Source of the DNA: CAILUG01 sp903844415
GTDB taxonomy: Bacteria; Pseudomonadota; Gammaproteobacteria; Pseudomonadales; Pseudohongiellaceae
Direction of reading: 5' to 3'
Assembly (NCBI GenBank): GCA_947477655.1
Contig: CANJTS010000002.1
Location: 1-64,000 of the forward strand
DNA: 64,000 nucleotides
The position numbers were made by a program, and so were the translations under genes. Shown one piece after another: positions 44,577 to 54,499 of this stretch. A model generated the notes under the pieces. The model saw nothing but the letters and a program-made list of their open reading frames with translations, was not told where the DNA came from and did no database searches. Within the stretch, counting starts at the first letter, position 1; every line of letters starts with the position of its first letter.

Positions 44577-45665
44577 TTAGGTGTCGCTGCCCATGTTTAA
44601 GATGCTCATAAGCACCTTGATCAATTTAGAGTTCTGGGCAACTGTTCCTACTGTAATACGTAGACGATTGGCCAGTCCCGGCAAATTAAAATAGCGCACC
44701 AGAATTCCTTGGCTTTTTAGTGCTTGATAAAGAATGGCAGCAGAATGTGTAGGTGGCACTTCCACCAGCAGAAAATTACTCTGACTAGGCGGACAAAATA
44801 AATTTAAGCGCGCCAATTCATTGGTTAGCCAGTGGCGTTGGTCGCGTACTTGCCGCCAAGTGAATTTGGCATAAGTCTGATCTTCAATTGCGGCTTGGGC
44901 CAAAGTCTGGGCAATAAAGTCTGTGTTGTAACTGTCTTTGGTTTTGTACTGCATGGGGTTAATCAAGCTTTTGGCTCCGATACCGTAGGCCATTCGTAAG
45001 CCAGCCAGCGAATAACCTTTGCTGAAGGTGCGCAAGATGATTACATTTTCCAGTTGGCGAATTATAGGGATGCAATCATGGCCAGCAGAGGGGTCAACAA
45101 AATCCACATAGGCTTCGTCAATAACCAAAACACCTTTGAAATCACGTGCCAATTTTTCTATTTCGGCTGCCGATGTCAGTACGCCTGAGGGCGCATGTGG
45201 ATTAACTACGAAACATAATTTTATCTTGGCTGCATTGAGTTGCTGAGCAAAATCAGCGGACATTTTCCAATCGGCTTGCAAGGCAAAATTTTGGAGTTTG
45301 CAACCATGTGCTGCAGCCAAAACTTCATACAGTGAATAACTCGGTTCTGCTATACCAATACACTCATCTGGAGCCACAAAAGTGGCTAGAACCAGCCGCA
45401 ATAACTCATCGCCGCCATTTGTCACAATTATGTTGTCAGGATTGACTGCATGTAACCGGGCCAGACTTTCTCTTAATGCCAAGGCTGTTGGCGGCGGATA
45501 ACGCCGCAGGTTATCAACATGAATCCCGGATAAAGCAGCGACTACTGCCGGGCCAGGTGGATAAGGATTTTCATTGGTGTTCAATTTGATGACATCGGCA
45601 CTGTCGGGCTGTTCACCAGAAGCATACCCGGCCATTGCCTGAATATTTTTACGCTCAAAGCTCAC
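44577..45665 (-). CDS. hisC: Histidinol-phosphate aminotransferase
   Basis: 362 residues from a GTG that follows AGGAG at good spacing; the stop of the upstream gene overlaps it (GTGA). Aminotransferase class I/II signatures: LNTNENPYPPGP at the start, NGGDELLRLV, the cofactor Tyr/Asp segment VIDEAYVDF and the Schiff-base Lys in RTFSKGYSLAGLRMAYG. HisC converts imidazole-acetol phosphate and glutamate to histidinol phosphate. No other his genes are in the window, so a related substrate (for example aromatic amino acids) is possible. Overlap coding with the upstream gene suggests translational coupling. Confidence 0.9.
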   Translation of the reverse strand: MSFERKNIQAMAGYASGEQPDSADVIKLNTNENPYPPGPAVVAALSGIHVDNLRRYPPPTALALRESLARLHAVNPDNIIVTNGGDELLRLVLATFVAPDECIGIAEPSYSLYEVLAAAHGCKLQNFALQADWKMSADFAQQLNAAKIKLCFVVNPHAPSGVLTSAAEIEKLARDFKGVLVIDEAYVDFVDPSAGHDCIPIIRQLENVIILRTFSKGYSLAGLRMAYGIGAKSLINPMQYKTKDSYNTDFIAQTLAQAAIEDQTYAKFTWRQVRDQRHWLTNELARLNLFCPPSQSNFLLVEVPPTHSAAILYQALKSQGILVRYFNLPGLANRLRITVGTVAQNSKLIKVLMSILNMGSDT

Positions 45666-46513
45666 CTTGCTACTCCTATTCGCGCTTGGGTTGTGGTGGG
45701 TAGATAAGTGAGTAGCCGTTTGTTCCATCCTTCCATCCATCGCTGTTCATGACGAATCTCTGGGGCGTTAGCAACTCTGCGGACCAATGTTTGTTGGGCG
45801 CTTTTCACAAAATCTTCCAGTGGTGTTGTAGTCGCAGTCGGCATTCCCTGCAACACTTGTAACAACCCCCAGCCTTGACCTTGATACCGCTCGCTAGGGT
45901 TAGTGCCTTCACCTTTAAAATTGATGTAGTCAATCAAGGCATAGATTCCATTAGGTACTTGCGAATTGGCAAGGTTTATAAATTTACTTTTTATTTCCTG
46001 TTGTTCTGCTGTTGGAACCGTGGCCAGAACTAGTTCCAAGGCATGGTCAAACCGACTAATGATGAAGTCAGTTTGTAGTTCCATATGTGTGGTCAAGATT
46101 GTACGCAGTTCAATTAAATTATTGTCTTGTTGTGCTGCCAGAAATGCTGTTCTGGAAGTCCAGGGTTGCTTAAAGTTTGTGGCTTTGATCCAAGCAGGAA
46201 TAGCTATCCCACGTTGTTGCATAAATGTCAGCAAGGCCGGAAAACTCTCGGTATAGATTTCTTGTTGTCCGGCTTGATACCAAATGAAATGCCCGATGCC
46301 AAAAGAGGGAAAGTTCTCTCCTTCATTCCAAGACGTGAGACAAGCGGGACGGCTGTTGCATTCGTTTTGGAAAATTTGTTGCCCTAGCCACTGTACCTGG
46401 GTTGCAGATAGTGCTGGCAGGTTTAATGAGGAACTTTGTGCAGATAAAAGGCCAGGATGCAGGGCCAAGCACAACAGTAAATACTGCCATAATCTGCTGT
46501 TATTGCACCGCAT
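45662..46513 (-). CDS. Conserved secreted protein of unknown function
   Basis: 284 residues from the chosen ATG, which gives a signal peptide ending near LLSAQ (about residue 26). The most striking segment is FQNECNSRPACLTSWNEGEN followed by FPSFGIGHFIWY, with two cysteines that could form a disulfide and a G-I-G-H-F-x-W motif recalling lysozyme-like or other hydrolase sites. I recall such proteins as conserved in Pseudomonas-type genomes without a function. It is translationally coupled to hisC (GTGA). Ribosome site weak. Function not assigned. Confidence 0.65.
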   Translation of the reverse strand: MRCNNSRLWQYLLLCLALHPGLLSAQSSSLNLPALSATQVQWLGQQIFQNECNSRPACLTSWNEGENFPSFGIGHFIWYQAGQQEIYTESFPALLTFMQQRGIAIPAWIKATNFKQPWTSRTAFLAAQQDNNLIELRTILTTHMELQTDFIISRFDHALELVLATVPTAEQQEIKSKFINLANSQVPNGIYALIDYINFKGEGTNPSERYQGQGWGLLQVLQGMPTATTTPLEDFVKSAQQTLVRRVANAPEIRHEQRWMEGWNKRLLTYLPTTTQARIGVAR

Positions 46514-46838
46514 GATAAATAGCAAAGAGTAATTCCCGCGCTTACTAAAGTTACTTGGTTTTTCCCAAGGTTGAGCCGTTAAACAAGTTAAATATAGCCA
46601 AGTTATGATAACCTTGAGCATTAAATACTTGCCAACAATTGTAGCATAATGCCGTTGTAATCCTCGGCGCGGAAGGTGATGAAAATATATTGCATATGAT
46701 TAAAGGTATCAGCGGGTGGATGCAAGCAATCATCGAAGACCCAGCATATGCTGTTGTACTAGTAAAAATTTGGCAGTAGGGAAATCAACCTGCAGTATAA
46801 GGTTGTCACAATAGTACATGTCGAAAACGAGGTAGAAA

Positions 46839-49136
46839 TTGGCTCAATTAGAAGATATCAAAGCGCCATCCGAGGTCAAAAATTTCGATAAAGATTTTCT
46901 TGGCAACCTAGCACTAATTTCAAAAAAGCTGAAGTTCGCCAAAAATCTCAAAAAAGCTATGAAAGAGGTTGAGGCTGAAATATTGGCCCTGCTTAAGTGC
47001 AAATTGTTTACTATTTATCAGAGTGTAGACAACGGCAAGGAAATTGAAGCCACTTTCAAGGGTGGCATCGGTTCGGATGAAAGCAGTAATAGCGTAATTA
47101 GAGTACCTTTTGGCACCACTTCGCTGTCAGGTTTCGTCGCATTGGGTCAACGCCCTCTTCTTGTTGAAAATGTCTATAACGCAGAAGAGTTGGTAAATAT
47201 CCACCCTCGTTTGCAGTGGGACAAGAAATTCAGTGAATCTAAAGGCCTGTTTTTCAAATCCATGCTGGTGATACCCATCAAGGATGAAATTCTGCTGGGT
47301 GTAATACAAATTATCAACTTGCGTGATGACCCTGATTTTACTAAAGAAGATCTTAAAAATGCCACGTTGGTGGCACAGATGCTAGGGCGCCAGTTCCGTG
47401 TCGAATTTCAAAGCACCCAGGGGCCATACGATTATCTGGTGCAGCAGGGACGTATTACCAGCAAGGATCTGGACGATATGCTGAAACAGGCCGATCTCTA
47501 CAATGCTGGTATCTCTAAAACACTGATGGAAGATTTCAAAATCGAAGCGGACGAGATCGGCAAATCGCTTGAGCTCTACTATCGCGTTCCCTACATGAAA
47601 TACGATCCTAGTATTACCATCCCTGCAGACCTTATGGAGAACTTGGACGTCAATTATTTGCGCAAGAATTTGTGGGTGCCTATATCCGGCAGCAAGAAAG
47701 AAATGGTTATTCTGATCAGTGATCCTGCTAACTATCAGCGCATCATGGAAATCCAGGGCATTATCAATGCCAGTAATTATGTGTTCCGCGTGGGTTTGCC
47801 TGAACACATTTTACAATTTGTCGGGAGCGCTGCTAACGAAGAGGGTGAAGTCACGGGTTTTGATGACGTGTTCAAAAACCTAGAAGATGAGGGTGGTATC
47901 GATTTCGAAGAAAATAAAAAAGAGGATGAAGATGTAGTTGCCACATCAGCCATCATCCAATTAGTTAATCGGATTATTATGGAGGCTGAACGCATAGGTG
48001 CATCGGATATTCACATCGAACCCGGTAAGGATCGTTCACAGGGTATTGTGCGCGTGAGGGTTGACGGTATATGCCGCGAACTGCTTAAGGTTCCGGCAGA
48101 GCGCACAGCAGCACTTATCGCTCGTATCAAAGTTATGTCGCGCCTAGATATTTCTGAGCGTCGTTTGCCACAAGACGGTAAATGTAAACTCAAGATTCGC
48201 GGGCAAGCAGTCGAACTGCGTGTTGCTACAGTTCCCACTGTACAGGGCGAGGGGGCGGTTTTACGTATTTTGGCCGCAGGCAGTGCCTTGCCTATGGAAA
48301 AATTAAATCTCAGTAAACCCAATTTTGACAATATGGTCGAAATTACCAAACATCCTCACGGCTTGGTTCTGGTAGTAGGGCCTACGGGTTCAGGTAAAAC
48401 GACTTCTCTGCACGCAGTGCTAGGTTATCTCAACAAACCAGACCGCAAGATATGGACTGCGGAAGATCCGGTGGAGATAACTCAACCTGGTTTGCAACAA
48501 GTACAAATGCAGCCAAAGATAGGATTTACTTTTGCCAAAGCCATGCGTGCCTTTTTACGTGCCGACCCAGACATCATTCTCATTGGGGAGATGCGCGACA
48601 AGGAAACGGCATCCATTGGCGTGGAAGCCTCCTTAACAGGGCACTTGGTGCTGTCGACCTTGCATACCAACTCGGCTCCCGAAACCATTACCCGTTTGCT
48701 CGACTTAGGCTTGGATCCAGTGAATTTCTCCGATGCTCTGTTGGGGGTGCTAGCACAGCGTTTGATCCGAACCCTCTGCTCCAAATGTAAACAACCCTAT
48801 AAACCCGAACCACAGGAGCTAGAGCATCTGGTCAAACAGTATGGCGAAGATGATTTCAAGACACTAGGAATCAACCTAGATGAAGTGCATTTGATGCGAC
48901 CAGTGGGGTGCGAGGCGTGTGGCAAATCAGGTTATAAAGGTCGAACCGGTGTGCATGAGTTGTTGAGAGGTACACGTGCAATGCAATCTTTGATCTACAA
49001 AAAATCTGATTTGTCCGATATCCGGGTCCAGGCCATCCAGGATGGGATGTGTACCTTGAAACAGGATGGCATTCTGAAGATTTTGATGGGACAAACTGAT
49101 TATCCCCAGCTGCTGCGCATCATCTCCGAAGACTAA
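46839..49136 (+). CDS. GspE/PilB-family secretion ATPase with N-terminal GAF domain
   Basis: 765 residues starting from a TTG after GAGG. An N-terminal GAF domain (about 30-185; FGTTSLSGFVA, IPIKDEILLGVIQIINL) precedes a T2SSE-N/MshEN-like region (about 195-345). The C-terminal ATPase has Walker A GPTGSGKTTS (~512), an Asp box RADPDIILIGEMRD, HLVLSTLHTN and a zinc tetra-Cys site CSKC...CEAC (~646 and ~690). Such ATPases drive type II secretion or type IV pili. The GAF fusion suggests control by a small molecule or cyclic nucleotide. No pilin or secretin genes are adjacent, so which machine it serves is unknown. Confidence 0.88.
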   Translation: MAQLEDIKAPSEVKNFDKDFLGNLALISKKLKFAKNLKKAMKEVEAEILALLKCKLFTIYQSVDNGKEIEATFKGGIGSDESSNSVIRVPFGTTSLSGFVALGQRPLLVENVYNAEELVNIHPRLQWDKKFSESKGLFFKSMLVIPIKDEILLGVIQIINLRDDPDFTKEDLKNATLVAQMLGRQFRVEFQSTQGPYDYLVQQGRITSKDLDDMLKQADLYNAGISKTLMEDFKIEADEIGKSLELYYRVPYMKYDPSITIPADLMENLDVNYLRKNLWVPISGSKKEMVILISDPANYQRIMEIQGIINASNYVFRVGLPEHILQFVGSAANEEGEVTGFDDVFKNLEDEGGIDFEENKKEDEDVVATSAIIQLVNRIIMEAERIGASDIHIEPGKDRSQGIVRVRVDGICRELLKVPAERTAALIARIKVMSRLDISERRLPQDGKCKLKIRGQAVELRVATVPTVQGEGAVLRILAAGSALPMEKLNLSKPNFDNMVEITKHPHGLVLVVGPTGSGKTTSLHAVLGYLNKPDRKIWTAEDPVEITQPGLQQVQMQPKIGFTFAKAMRAFLRADPDIILIGEMRDKETASIGVEASLTGHLVLSTLHTNSAPETITRLLDLGLDPVNFSDALLGVLAQRLIRTLCSKCKQPYKPEPQELEHLVKQYGEDDFKTLGINLDEVHLMRPVGCEACGKSGYKGRTGVHELLRGTRAMQSLIYKKSDLSDIRVQAIQDGMCTLKQDGILKILMGQTDYPQLLRIISED

Positions 49137-49729
49137 CTCTCTGACAATTGCATTTGTTTGTAATCTTGCGTGCAATAAGAGGGGGATAATAAAATTGATA
49201 CGGTAAATTAATTACAAGAATATGCCGATAATTCCAGTCTCAAATGCATAGCACAACGCCGCCCTTCGGTAATTTATGCACAAAAATAATGGAGGATTGT
49301 TTGGTGCTCTAAAATACGATGTTTTCGTTGTTTTTTGATAGAGATGTTTTTAACCGATTGATTTTATTAAAAAAATATATGCTCAAAATTTGAGCAGGTT
49401 AATAAAGTATTAAGAATTCTCGGGCAAATTGTTACTTGTGCGTAACTTATCCACAAACTTATCCCAAGATTTTGTGGACAACCCGGCCCCCCTCGCTGAT
49501 CCGCTTAACTAGGAGCCTTAAGTATTCGATATTTGCAAGCATTCACATTCTGAGAATCACCAGTTTTTTGGGTTCATTGTCTGTGCAAGCCTCAACAAAA
49601 TTATCAGTAATGTGCTTTCGCTGAAATGACGTGGTATACAACGGTTGCTTAGTGCTTGCTGCGTACCAAGGGCAAGATTACTGATGGTATACTGACTAAG
49701 CATTTTCCACTCCTAGGCAAGAACACTAC
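49137..49729. other. 590-bp non-coding region with a palindrome and two DnaA-box-like sites
   Basis: No credible gene. It contains the palindrome TGCTCAAA-A-TTTGAGCA (49380-49396). TTATCCACA, a consensus DnaA box, is at 49447-49455, and TGTGGACAA (a one-mismatch box on the other strand) is at 49473-49481. The base composition is AT-rich before 49400. It holds the promoter of the acidic protein. The boxes may be chance or a DnaA-controlled element. Confidence 0.5.
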
Positions 49730-50368
49730 ATGTTGGAAATCAATGAAGAAATTCCTTTCCTCTGGCGATTAAGTTCAGACAATGACGAAGGATTTAGTAT
49801 CGTCTCCATGGTTATTCCTTTCAAAACTGGCTCCGAAAATATTGAACATACCATCCAGACGGATGTGATCAGCTTCAATAGCGAAAATGAAGAAGTAGAG
49901 GAGGAAGAAATCCTAGAATGGAATGAAGACGATATCAGTTTGTTTCTCAAATTATTGTCGACGCGTGAAGTGGTAAAGTCCATTGGCAATACTCATACTT
50001 TCCGGATTGACCTCAGTGACCCGGAAACCATCGAAATCGTCCACATTGTTGCTGCAGCTGGGTTCGGCATGGCGCTGGCTGTGGACGATCTGCTGGTGAA
50101 TGATCCTGCCAATGCTGTACATGTGATAGCCGAACATGAAATAGGCTCAAGAGTTACTCTACAAACAGTAGACGGCTACAAACGTGGTGTTGTGGTTGCT
50201 AATGAAGAAGAAGAGGTTGTTTGTGTGTTATTAGATCCAATCAAGTTGGATCATTTTTCTGAAATGTCTGATATCCATCCCCACGATCTCGTTGTAGTAA
50301 AAACTCATCAGTTGTTACCTGCTCGCTACAGCAGTCAGGCGCCGACAGTTGCCGACACTCTGCATTAG
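49730..50368 (+). CDS. Acidic protein of unknown function
   Basis: 212 residues, cytosolic, strongly acidic. The first ~90 residues contain NEEVEEEEILEWNEDDISLFLKLL, a negatively charged helix (cited in parts), the next ~60 a Gly-Met-Ala-Leu-rich core (AAAGFGMALAVDDLL), and the last ~60 a separate small fold with VDGYKRGVVVANEEEEVVCVLL. No family is recognised. The stop lies 61 bp before the RF3 start, so the two genes may be one transcript; the longest RF3 frame even overlaps it. The real gene status is supported by its length, composition and start context. Confidence 0.55.
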   Translation: MLEINEEIPFLWRLSSDNDEGFSIVSMVIPFKTGSENIEHTIQTDVISFNSENEEVEEEEILEWNEDDISLFLKLLSTREVVKSIGNTHTFRIDLSDPETIEIVHIVAAAGFGMALAVDDLLVNDPANAVHVIAEHEIGSRVTLQTVDGYKRGVVVANEEEEVVCVLLDPIKLDHFSEMSDIHPHDLVVVKTHQLLPARYSSQAPTVADTLH

Positions 50369-50429
50369 TTACTGCAACACCCCAATCGTTTTTCAGGCAA
50401 GTACAGACCCCTACGAGTTAAGTGTTTTC

Positions 50430-52007
50430 ATGACTAATTTTGCAGAAGAAGTAGCAAAGCGGCGTACATTTGCGATTATTTCGCATCCTGATGCGGGCAA
50501 AACCACGATAACGGAAAAACTTCTTCTGTACGGACGCGTTATCCAGAAAGCCGGTACCATAAAAGCCAAAAAATCAGATCGTCATGCCACCTCCGACTGG
50601 ATGACAATGGAGCAAGAGCGTGGTATTTCGATTACCTCCTCGGTGATGCAATTTCCCTATCGTGACCGCATAGTTAATTTGCTGGATACCCCTGGTCACG
50701 AAGACTTCTCGGAAGACACTTATCGAGTACTGACTGCTGTGGATTCGGTGTTGATGGTGATAGACGGAGCCAAGGGAGTGGAAGAACGCACCGTTAAACT
50801 AATGGAAGTTTGCCGTCTGCGCGATACCCCGATTATTACCTTTGTGAACAAAATGGACCGCGATATAAGGGCTGCTGTGGATGTGCTAGACGAAATCGAA
50901 AACGTCCTCAAGATCCAGTGTGCTCCCATTTATTGGCCACTGGGCATGGGTAAGGAATTCAAAGGCATTTATAACCTGTATACCGACACTGTGTACATGT
51001 ACGAACACGGCCAATCGAACGAAATCCGTATTGTCCAAAAATTAAAAGGCCTGGGGAGTAATGCGGTTACCGATTATTTGGGTGCCTATGCTGATGATTT
51101 CCGCGCCGAGATCGAATTGGTTCGCGGCGCCAGTCATACTTTCGACCACGAAGCCTATCTTGCCGGTAAACAATCACCCGTATTTTTTGGCACTGCGCTG
51201 GGTAATTTTGGTGTGGAAGAAATGCTCGATAATTTTGTAGAGTGGGCACCATCACCACTATCACGCCCCACTTTGACACGTGCTGTACAGCCCACAGAGA
51301 CGACTTTTACTGGATTTATTTTCAAGATTCAGGCCAATATGGATCCCAAACATCGCGACAGAGTTGCATTTATGCGCATCTGTTCAGGTGCGTACGAAAA
51401 AGGCTTGTATATGCAACATGTACGTCTTGGTAAAGAAGTTAGAATTAGTGATGCTGTGACTTTTCTCGCAGGCGATCGTGCGCAGGCGGAATACGCTGTC
51501 GCAGGTGACATAGTAGGTTTGCATAACCACGGCACCATTCAGATAGGGGACACATTTACATCGGGTGAATTTTTACATTTCACAGGAATCCCGCATTTTG
51601 CTCCGGAGTTGTTCAAACGTATTCGCTTGAAGGATCCCCTTAAACTCAAGGCCTTGCAAAAAGGGCTGACGCAATTGTCAGAAGAAGGCTCTACTCAAGT
51701 ATTTATGCCAATACGCAACAACGATTTAATTGTTGGGGCAGTGGGTGTATTGCAGTTTGATGTGGTGGCCTTCCGCCTCAAGGACGAATATAACGTGGAT
51801 TGCATTTATGAGCCTATCAGTGTGTATACCGCACGCTGGGTGGAAGGAGATGCAGTTAAACTGGAAGAATTTAAACGCAAGGCCCACGACAATATCGCCA
51901 TTGATGGAGGTGGTCATCTCACCTATCTTGCGCCCACTCGAGTTAATCTTGCGCTTACTGAAGAACGCTGGCCCGAATTACGATTTTTTGCAACGCGAGA
52001 ACATTGA
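50430..52007 (+). CDS. prfC: Peptide chain release factor 3 (RF3)
   Basis: 525 residues from the ATG that matches the family N-terminus MTNFAEEVAKRRTFAIISHP (E. coli 529); the longer frame adds 27 unrelated residues. G-domain motifs: P-loop SHPDAGKTT, effector-type GIS-I-T-S-S, DTPGHEDFSEDT, NKMDRD. The middle and C-terminal domains are complete up to FATREH. RF3 is the GTPase that removes RF1/RF2 from the ribosome after termination. It converges on the pilU gene with only 11 bp between the stops. Confidence 0.95.
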   Translation: MTNFAEEVAKRRTFAIISHPDAGKTTITEKLLLYGRVIQKAGTIKAKKSDRHATSDWMTMEQERGISITSSVMQFPYRDRIVNLLDTPGHEDFSEDTYRVLTAVDSVLMVIDGAKGVEERTVKLMEVCRLRDTPIITFVNKMDRDIRAAVDVLDEIENVLKIQCAPIYWPLGMGKEFKGIYNLYTDTVYMYEHGQSNEIRIVQKLKGLGSNAVTDYLGAYADDFRAEIELVRGASHTFDHEAYLAGKQSPVFFGTALGNFGVEEMLDNFVEWAPSPLSRPTLTRAVQPTETTFTGFIFKIQANMDPKHRDRVAFMRICSGAYEKGLYMQHVRLGKEVRISDAVTFLAGDRAQAEYAVAGDIVGLHNHGTIQIGDTFTSGEFLHFTGIPHFAPELFKRIRLKDPLKLKALQKGLTQLSEEGSTQVFMPIRNNDLIVGAVGVLQFDVVAFRLKDEYNVDCIYEPISVYTARWVEGDAVKLEEFKRKAHDNIAIDGGGHLTYLAPTRVNLALTEERWPELRFFATREH

Positions 52008-52018
52008 TGGCAATGCCC

Positions 52019-53152
52019 TCAGTGCTCTTGGTTATCTATCGATAGCAGAGATAATCCGGCAAGATCGGGTCCTTTACCGGACCCCGCTTCACTTTCGGAC
52101 AAGCTGATTCTCAGGCGCAGGTTGTTTTTGGAGTCAGCATTACTGAGAGCTTCGTCGATCGAAATTTTGCCCTCTTTATACAGTTGAAAGAGCGCAGCAT
52201 CGAAAGTACGCATGCCCATGCTTTCGGATTGCTCCATCGCGGCCTTGATTTCCTCTATTTGGTTATTCTTGATCAGATCGGCAACACGCGGTGTATTTAA
52301 CAAAATTTCAATTGCGGCAACACGTTTGCCATCAATGGAGGGAATCAAGCGCTGCGAAATAATGCCACGCAGGTTGAATGCAAGATCCATTTGTAGTTGA
52401 TGATGCCGTTCTTCAGGGAAAAAATTCATGATACGGTCGAGTGCCTGATTGGCATTGTTTGCGTGTAGAGAGGATACACATAAGTGCCCAGTTTCAGCGA
52501 AAGTGAGCGCGTATTCCATGGTATCTTCCGAACGAATTTCACCGATCATAATCACATCTGCTGCCTGTCGTAAGGTGTTTTTCAGGGCAACTGGATATGA
52601 GGTTGTGTCCATGTCTACTTCGCGTTGGGTAACGATGGATTTCTTGTGTGAATGCACAAACTCTATCGGATCTTCGATGGTGATGATGTGACCTTCGGAG
52701 TTCTGATTACGGTAGTCGATCAAAGACGCCAATGAAGTTGATTTGCCTGAACCCGTCTTTCCGACAAATAGAATGAGCCCGTTTTTGTTCATAATAAGAT
52801 CGGTCAGGCTGTCGGGCAGGCCCAGTGATCGGTGATCTGGGATGCTAGCTTTGATGGTACGCGCCACAATGCCAAATTCACCACGTTGTAGAAAAATATT
52901 GACACGAAACCTACCAATACCAGGCTCCTCAATTGCCAGATTCAGATCAGGGCTTTTCTCAAACTGTTTGATCTGATCCTCATTCATCAAATCGTGAGCA
53001 ATTTTTTTGGTCTCGCCCACATGTAATATTTCTTTCCGCATTGGCACCAAGCGACCATAAGCTTTCATGCAGGGTTGAGCTAGCGTAGATAGAAACAAAT
53101 CCGAACCGTCTTTATCGACCATTTCTCTGAGAAGTTCTTTTAGAAAACTCAT
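52019..53152 (-). CDS. pilU: Type IV pilus retraction ATPase PilU
   Basis: 377 residues from the ATG at the usual MSFLKELLREMV start. The PilT/PilU ATPase signatures are Walker A VGKTGSGKST (about 131-140), the Asp box IEDPIEFVH, the Walker B-like RQAADVIMIGEIRS and the His box GHLCVSSLHANN. The length (PilU ~382, PilT ~345) and the closing region SEAGSGKGPDLAGLSLL favour PilU over PilT. It powers pilus retraction and twitching, usually with PilT. No PilT lies in the window. The gene begins 43 bp after pyrB on the same strand, so they may be co-transcribed. Confidence 0.87.
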   Translation of the reverse strand: MSFLKELLREMVDKDGSDLFLSTLAQPCMKAYGRLVPMRKEILHVGETKKIAHDLMNEDQIKQFEKSPDLNLAIEEPGIGRFRVNIFLQRGEFGIVARTIKASIPDHRSLGLPDSLTDLIMNKNGLILFVGKTGSGKSTSLASLIDYRNQNSEGHIITIEDPIEFVHSHKKSIVTQREVDMDTTSYPVALKNTLRQAADVIMIGEIRSEDTMEYALTFAETGHLCVSSLHANNANQALDRIMNFFPEERHHQLQMDLAFNLRGIISQRLIPSIDGKRVAAIEILLNTPRVADLIKNNQIEEIKAAMEQSESMGMRTFDAALFQLYKEGKISIDEALSNADSKNNLRLRISLSESEAGSGKGPDLAGLSLLSIDNQEH

Positions 53153-53195
53153 ATTTAAATCTCTATATACCATTATTATTTTAGCAATGTTTTAC

Positions 53196-54230
53196 TTAGG
53201 GTGGGCTTGGCATTGGTTTGTAAAAGCGTTTGGCTGTGAACCAAGGTACAAGCTCTTCGTGTTTGTGTACTTGATCTGCCACGCCAAGGGTTAATGCAAA
53301 AAGTGCCATTCGAATCAATACACCATTATCTGTCTGCCGAAAAATCGCCAGACTTGGATTTTGATTAAGATCGTTATCCAGTTCGTTGGCTTCCGCACGT
53401 GAATCACGCGGCAAAGGATGCATGATGACCGTATTGGGTTTGCAATGTTGTGTATAGGTGGCCTGGTTGAGCCGGAAGCGACCACGGTAAATATCAGCTT
53501 CGCCCTGGTTGGCAAAACGTTCTTCCTGGATACGTGTGAGATAGATTGTGTCGTTGTTCTGCAGGCCTAGTTGCATGTCATCGGTTGTCACCACTGTGTG
53601 ACCGGCGCTACGTAACTGGTCGACAATTTCTGCAGGCATCATCAGTTCGGTGGGCGACACCAGCGTGAAATGAATTTTGTCATACAGACATAACAATTTG
53701 CTCAGCGAATGTACGGTGCGACCATATTTGAGATCACCCACCATGGCAATGCGCAAGTTGCTTACAGGGCCACTGATGCCGAGTTCTTTGCGAATGGTGT
53801 AGAGGTCGAGCAGCGCTTGAGATGGATGTTCGGACGGCCCGTCACCGGCATTGATAACAGGCACACGGCTAGCGCGTGCGAATTCGTCAACCGAGCCAGC
53901 CACGGGATGACGCATGGCAATAACATCACTGTAACCACTGATCACCCGCGCTGTATCGTACAACGACTCGCCTTTACTGATGGCCGATGTTTTTATATCT
54001 GAAGTTTCCCGCACATGCCCCCCAAGCAAATTAAAGGCACAGCCGAAACTGACACGAGTACGGGTGGAAGATTCAAAAAAGAGATTGCCCAAAATGGCAC
54101 CATCGAGGACGCGGGTACGTTTGCTACGCAGCGCATAAGGCTCCATGGCATCGGCTACACGGAATAGATGTTCTACGTCCTGACGGTCGAACTGGTTGAT
54201 GGAAAGGATATGAGAGCCGGTAAATTGCAT
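53196..54230 (-). CDS. pyrB: Aspartate carbamoyltransferase catalytic subunit
   Basis: 344 residues from the chosen ATG (MQFTGSHIL); the longer frame gives an extra 62 residues unlike the family. Carbamoyl-phosphate site FESSTRTR, the HPSQALLD motif, and the C-terminal HPLPRDSRAE are all present, so the enzyme is intact. It makes carbamoyl aspartate, the committed step of pyrimidine synthesis. No pyrI or pyrC gene is next to it. An unusual C-terminal tail of ~20 residues (VPWFTAKRFYKPMPSPP) is outside the core fold. Confidence 0.94.
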   Translation of the reverse strand: MQFTGSHILSINQFDRQDVEHLFRVADAMEPYALRSKRTRVLDGAILGNLFFESSTRTRVSFGCAFNLLGGHVRETSDIKTSAISKGESLYDTARVISGYSDVIAMRHPVAGSVDEFARASRVPVINAGDGPSEHPSQALLDLYTIRKELGISGPVSNLRIAMVGDLKYGRTVHSLSKLLCLYDKIHFTLVSPTELMMPAEIVDQLRSAGHTVVTTDDMQLGLQNNDTIYLTRIQEERFANQGEADIYRGRFRLNQATYTQHCKPNTVIMHPLPRDSRAEANELDNDLNQNPSLAIFRQTDNGVLIRMALFALTLGVADQVHKHEELVPWFTAKRFYKPMPSPP

Positions 54231-54499
54231 GGCAGTCTGAAAATTCCTTATACTTATGGAGTAATACAAGAGTGATGGTACACGCATTGAAGGACTAAGA
54301 AAATTGTCATGGTGATCATCAAGCCCATTAATAATTGTCTTTATTGGTCTGTTATCCACTGCCATTTTTTGACTCCCCGCTAGGAATACATTCAATGGGG
54401 GCATCAGTATTGGCAAGACTTAGGCTGGTAAGTCTCTAGTGAGGTGGCGATTGTGAGTATTTTCTAGCCAATTCGGCACTAACACATGGATGAAATGGA

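Noticed and set aside
44577..46513. Start of a histidine biosynthesis operon
   Set aside because: Only hisC-like coding sequence is seen, and its partner is an unrelated secreted protein. No hisB, hisD or hisH lies in the window.
49447..49481. Chromosomal replication origin
   Set aside because: Only two DnaA-like boxes are present, with no dnaA, dnaN, gidA or rnpA gene nearby and no long AT-rich unwinding element. A minor DnaA site is the most that can be claimed.
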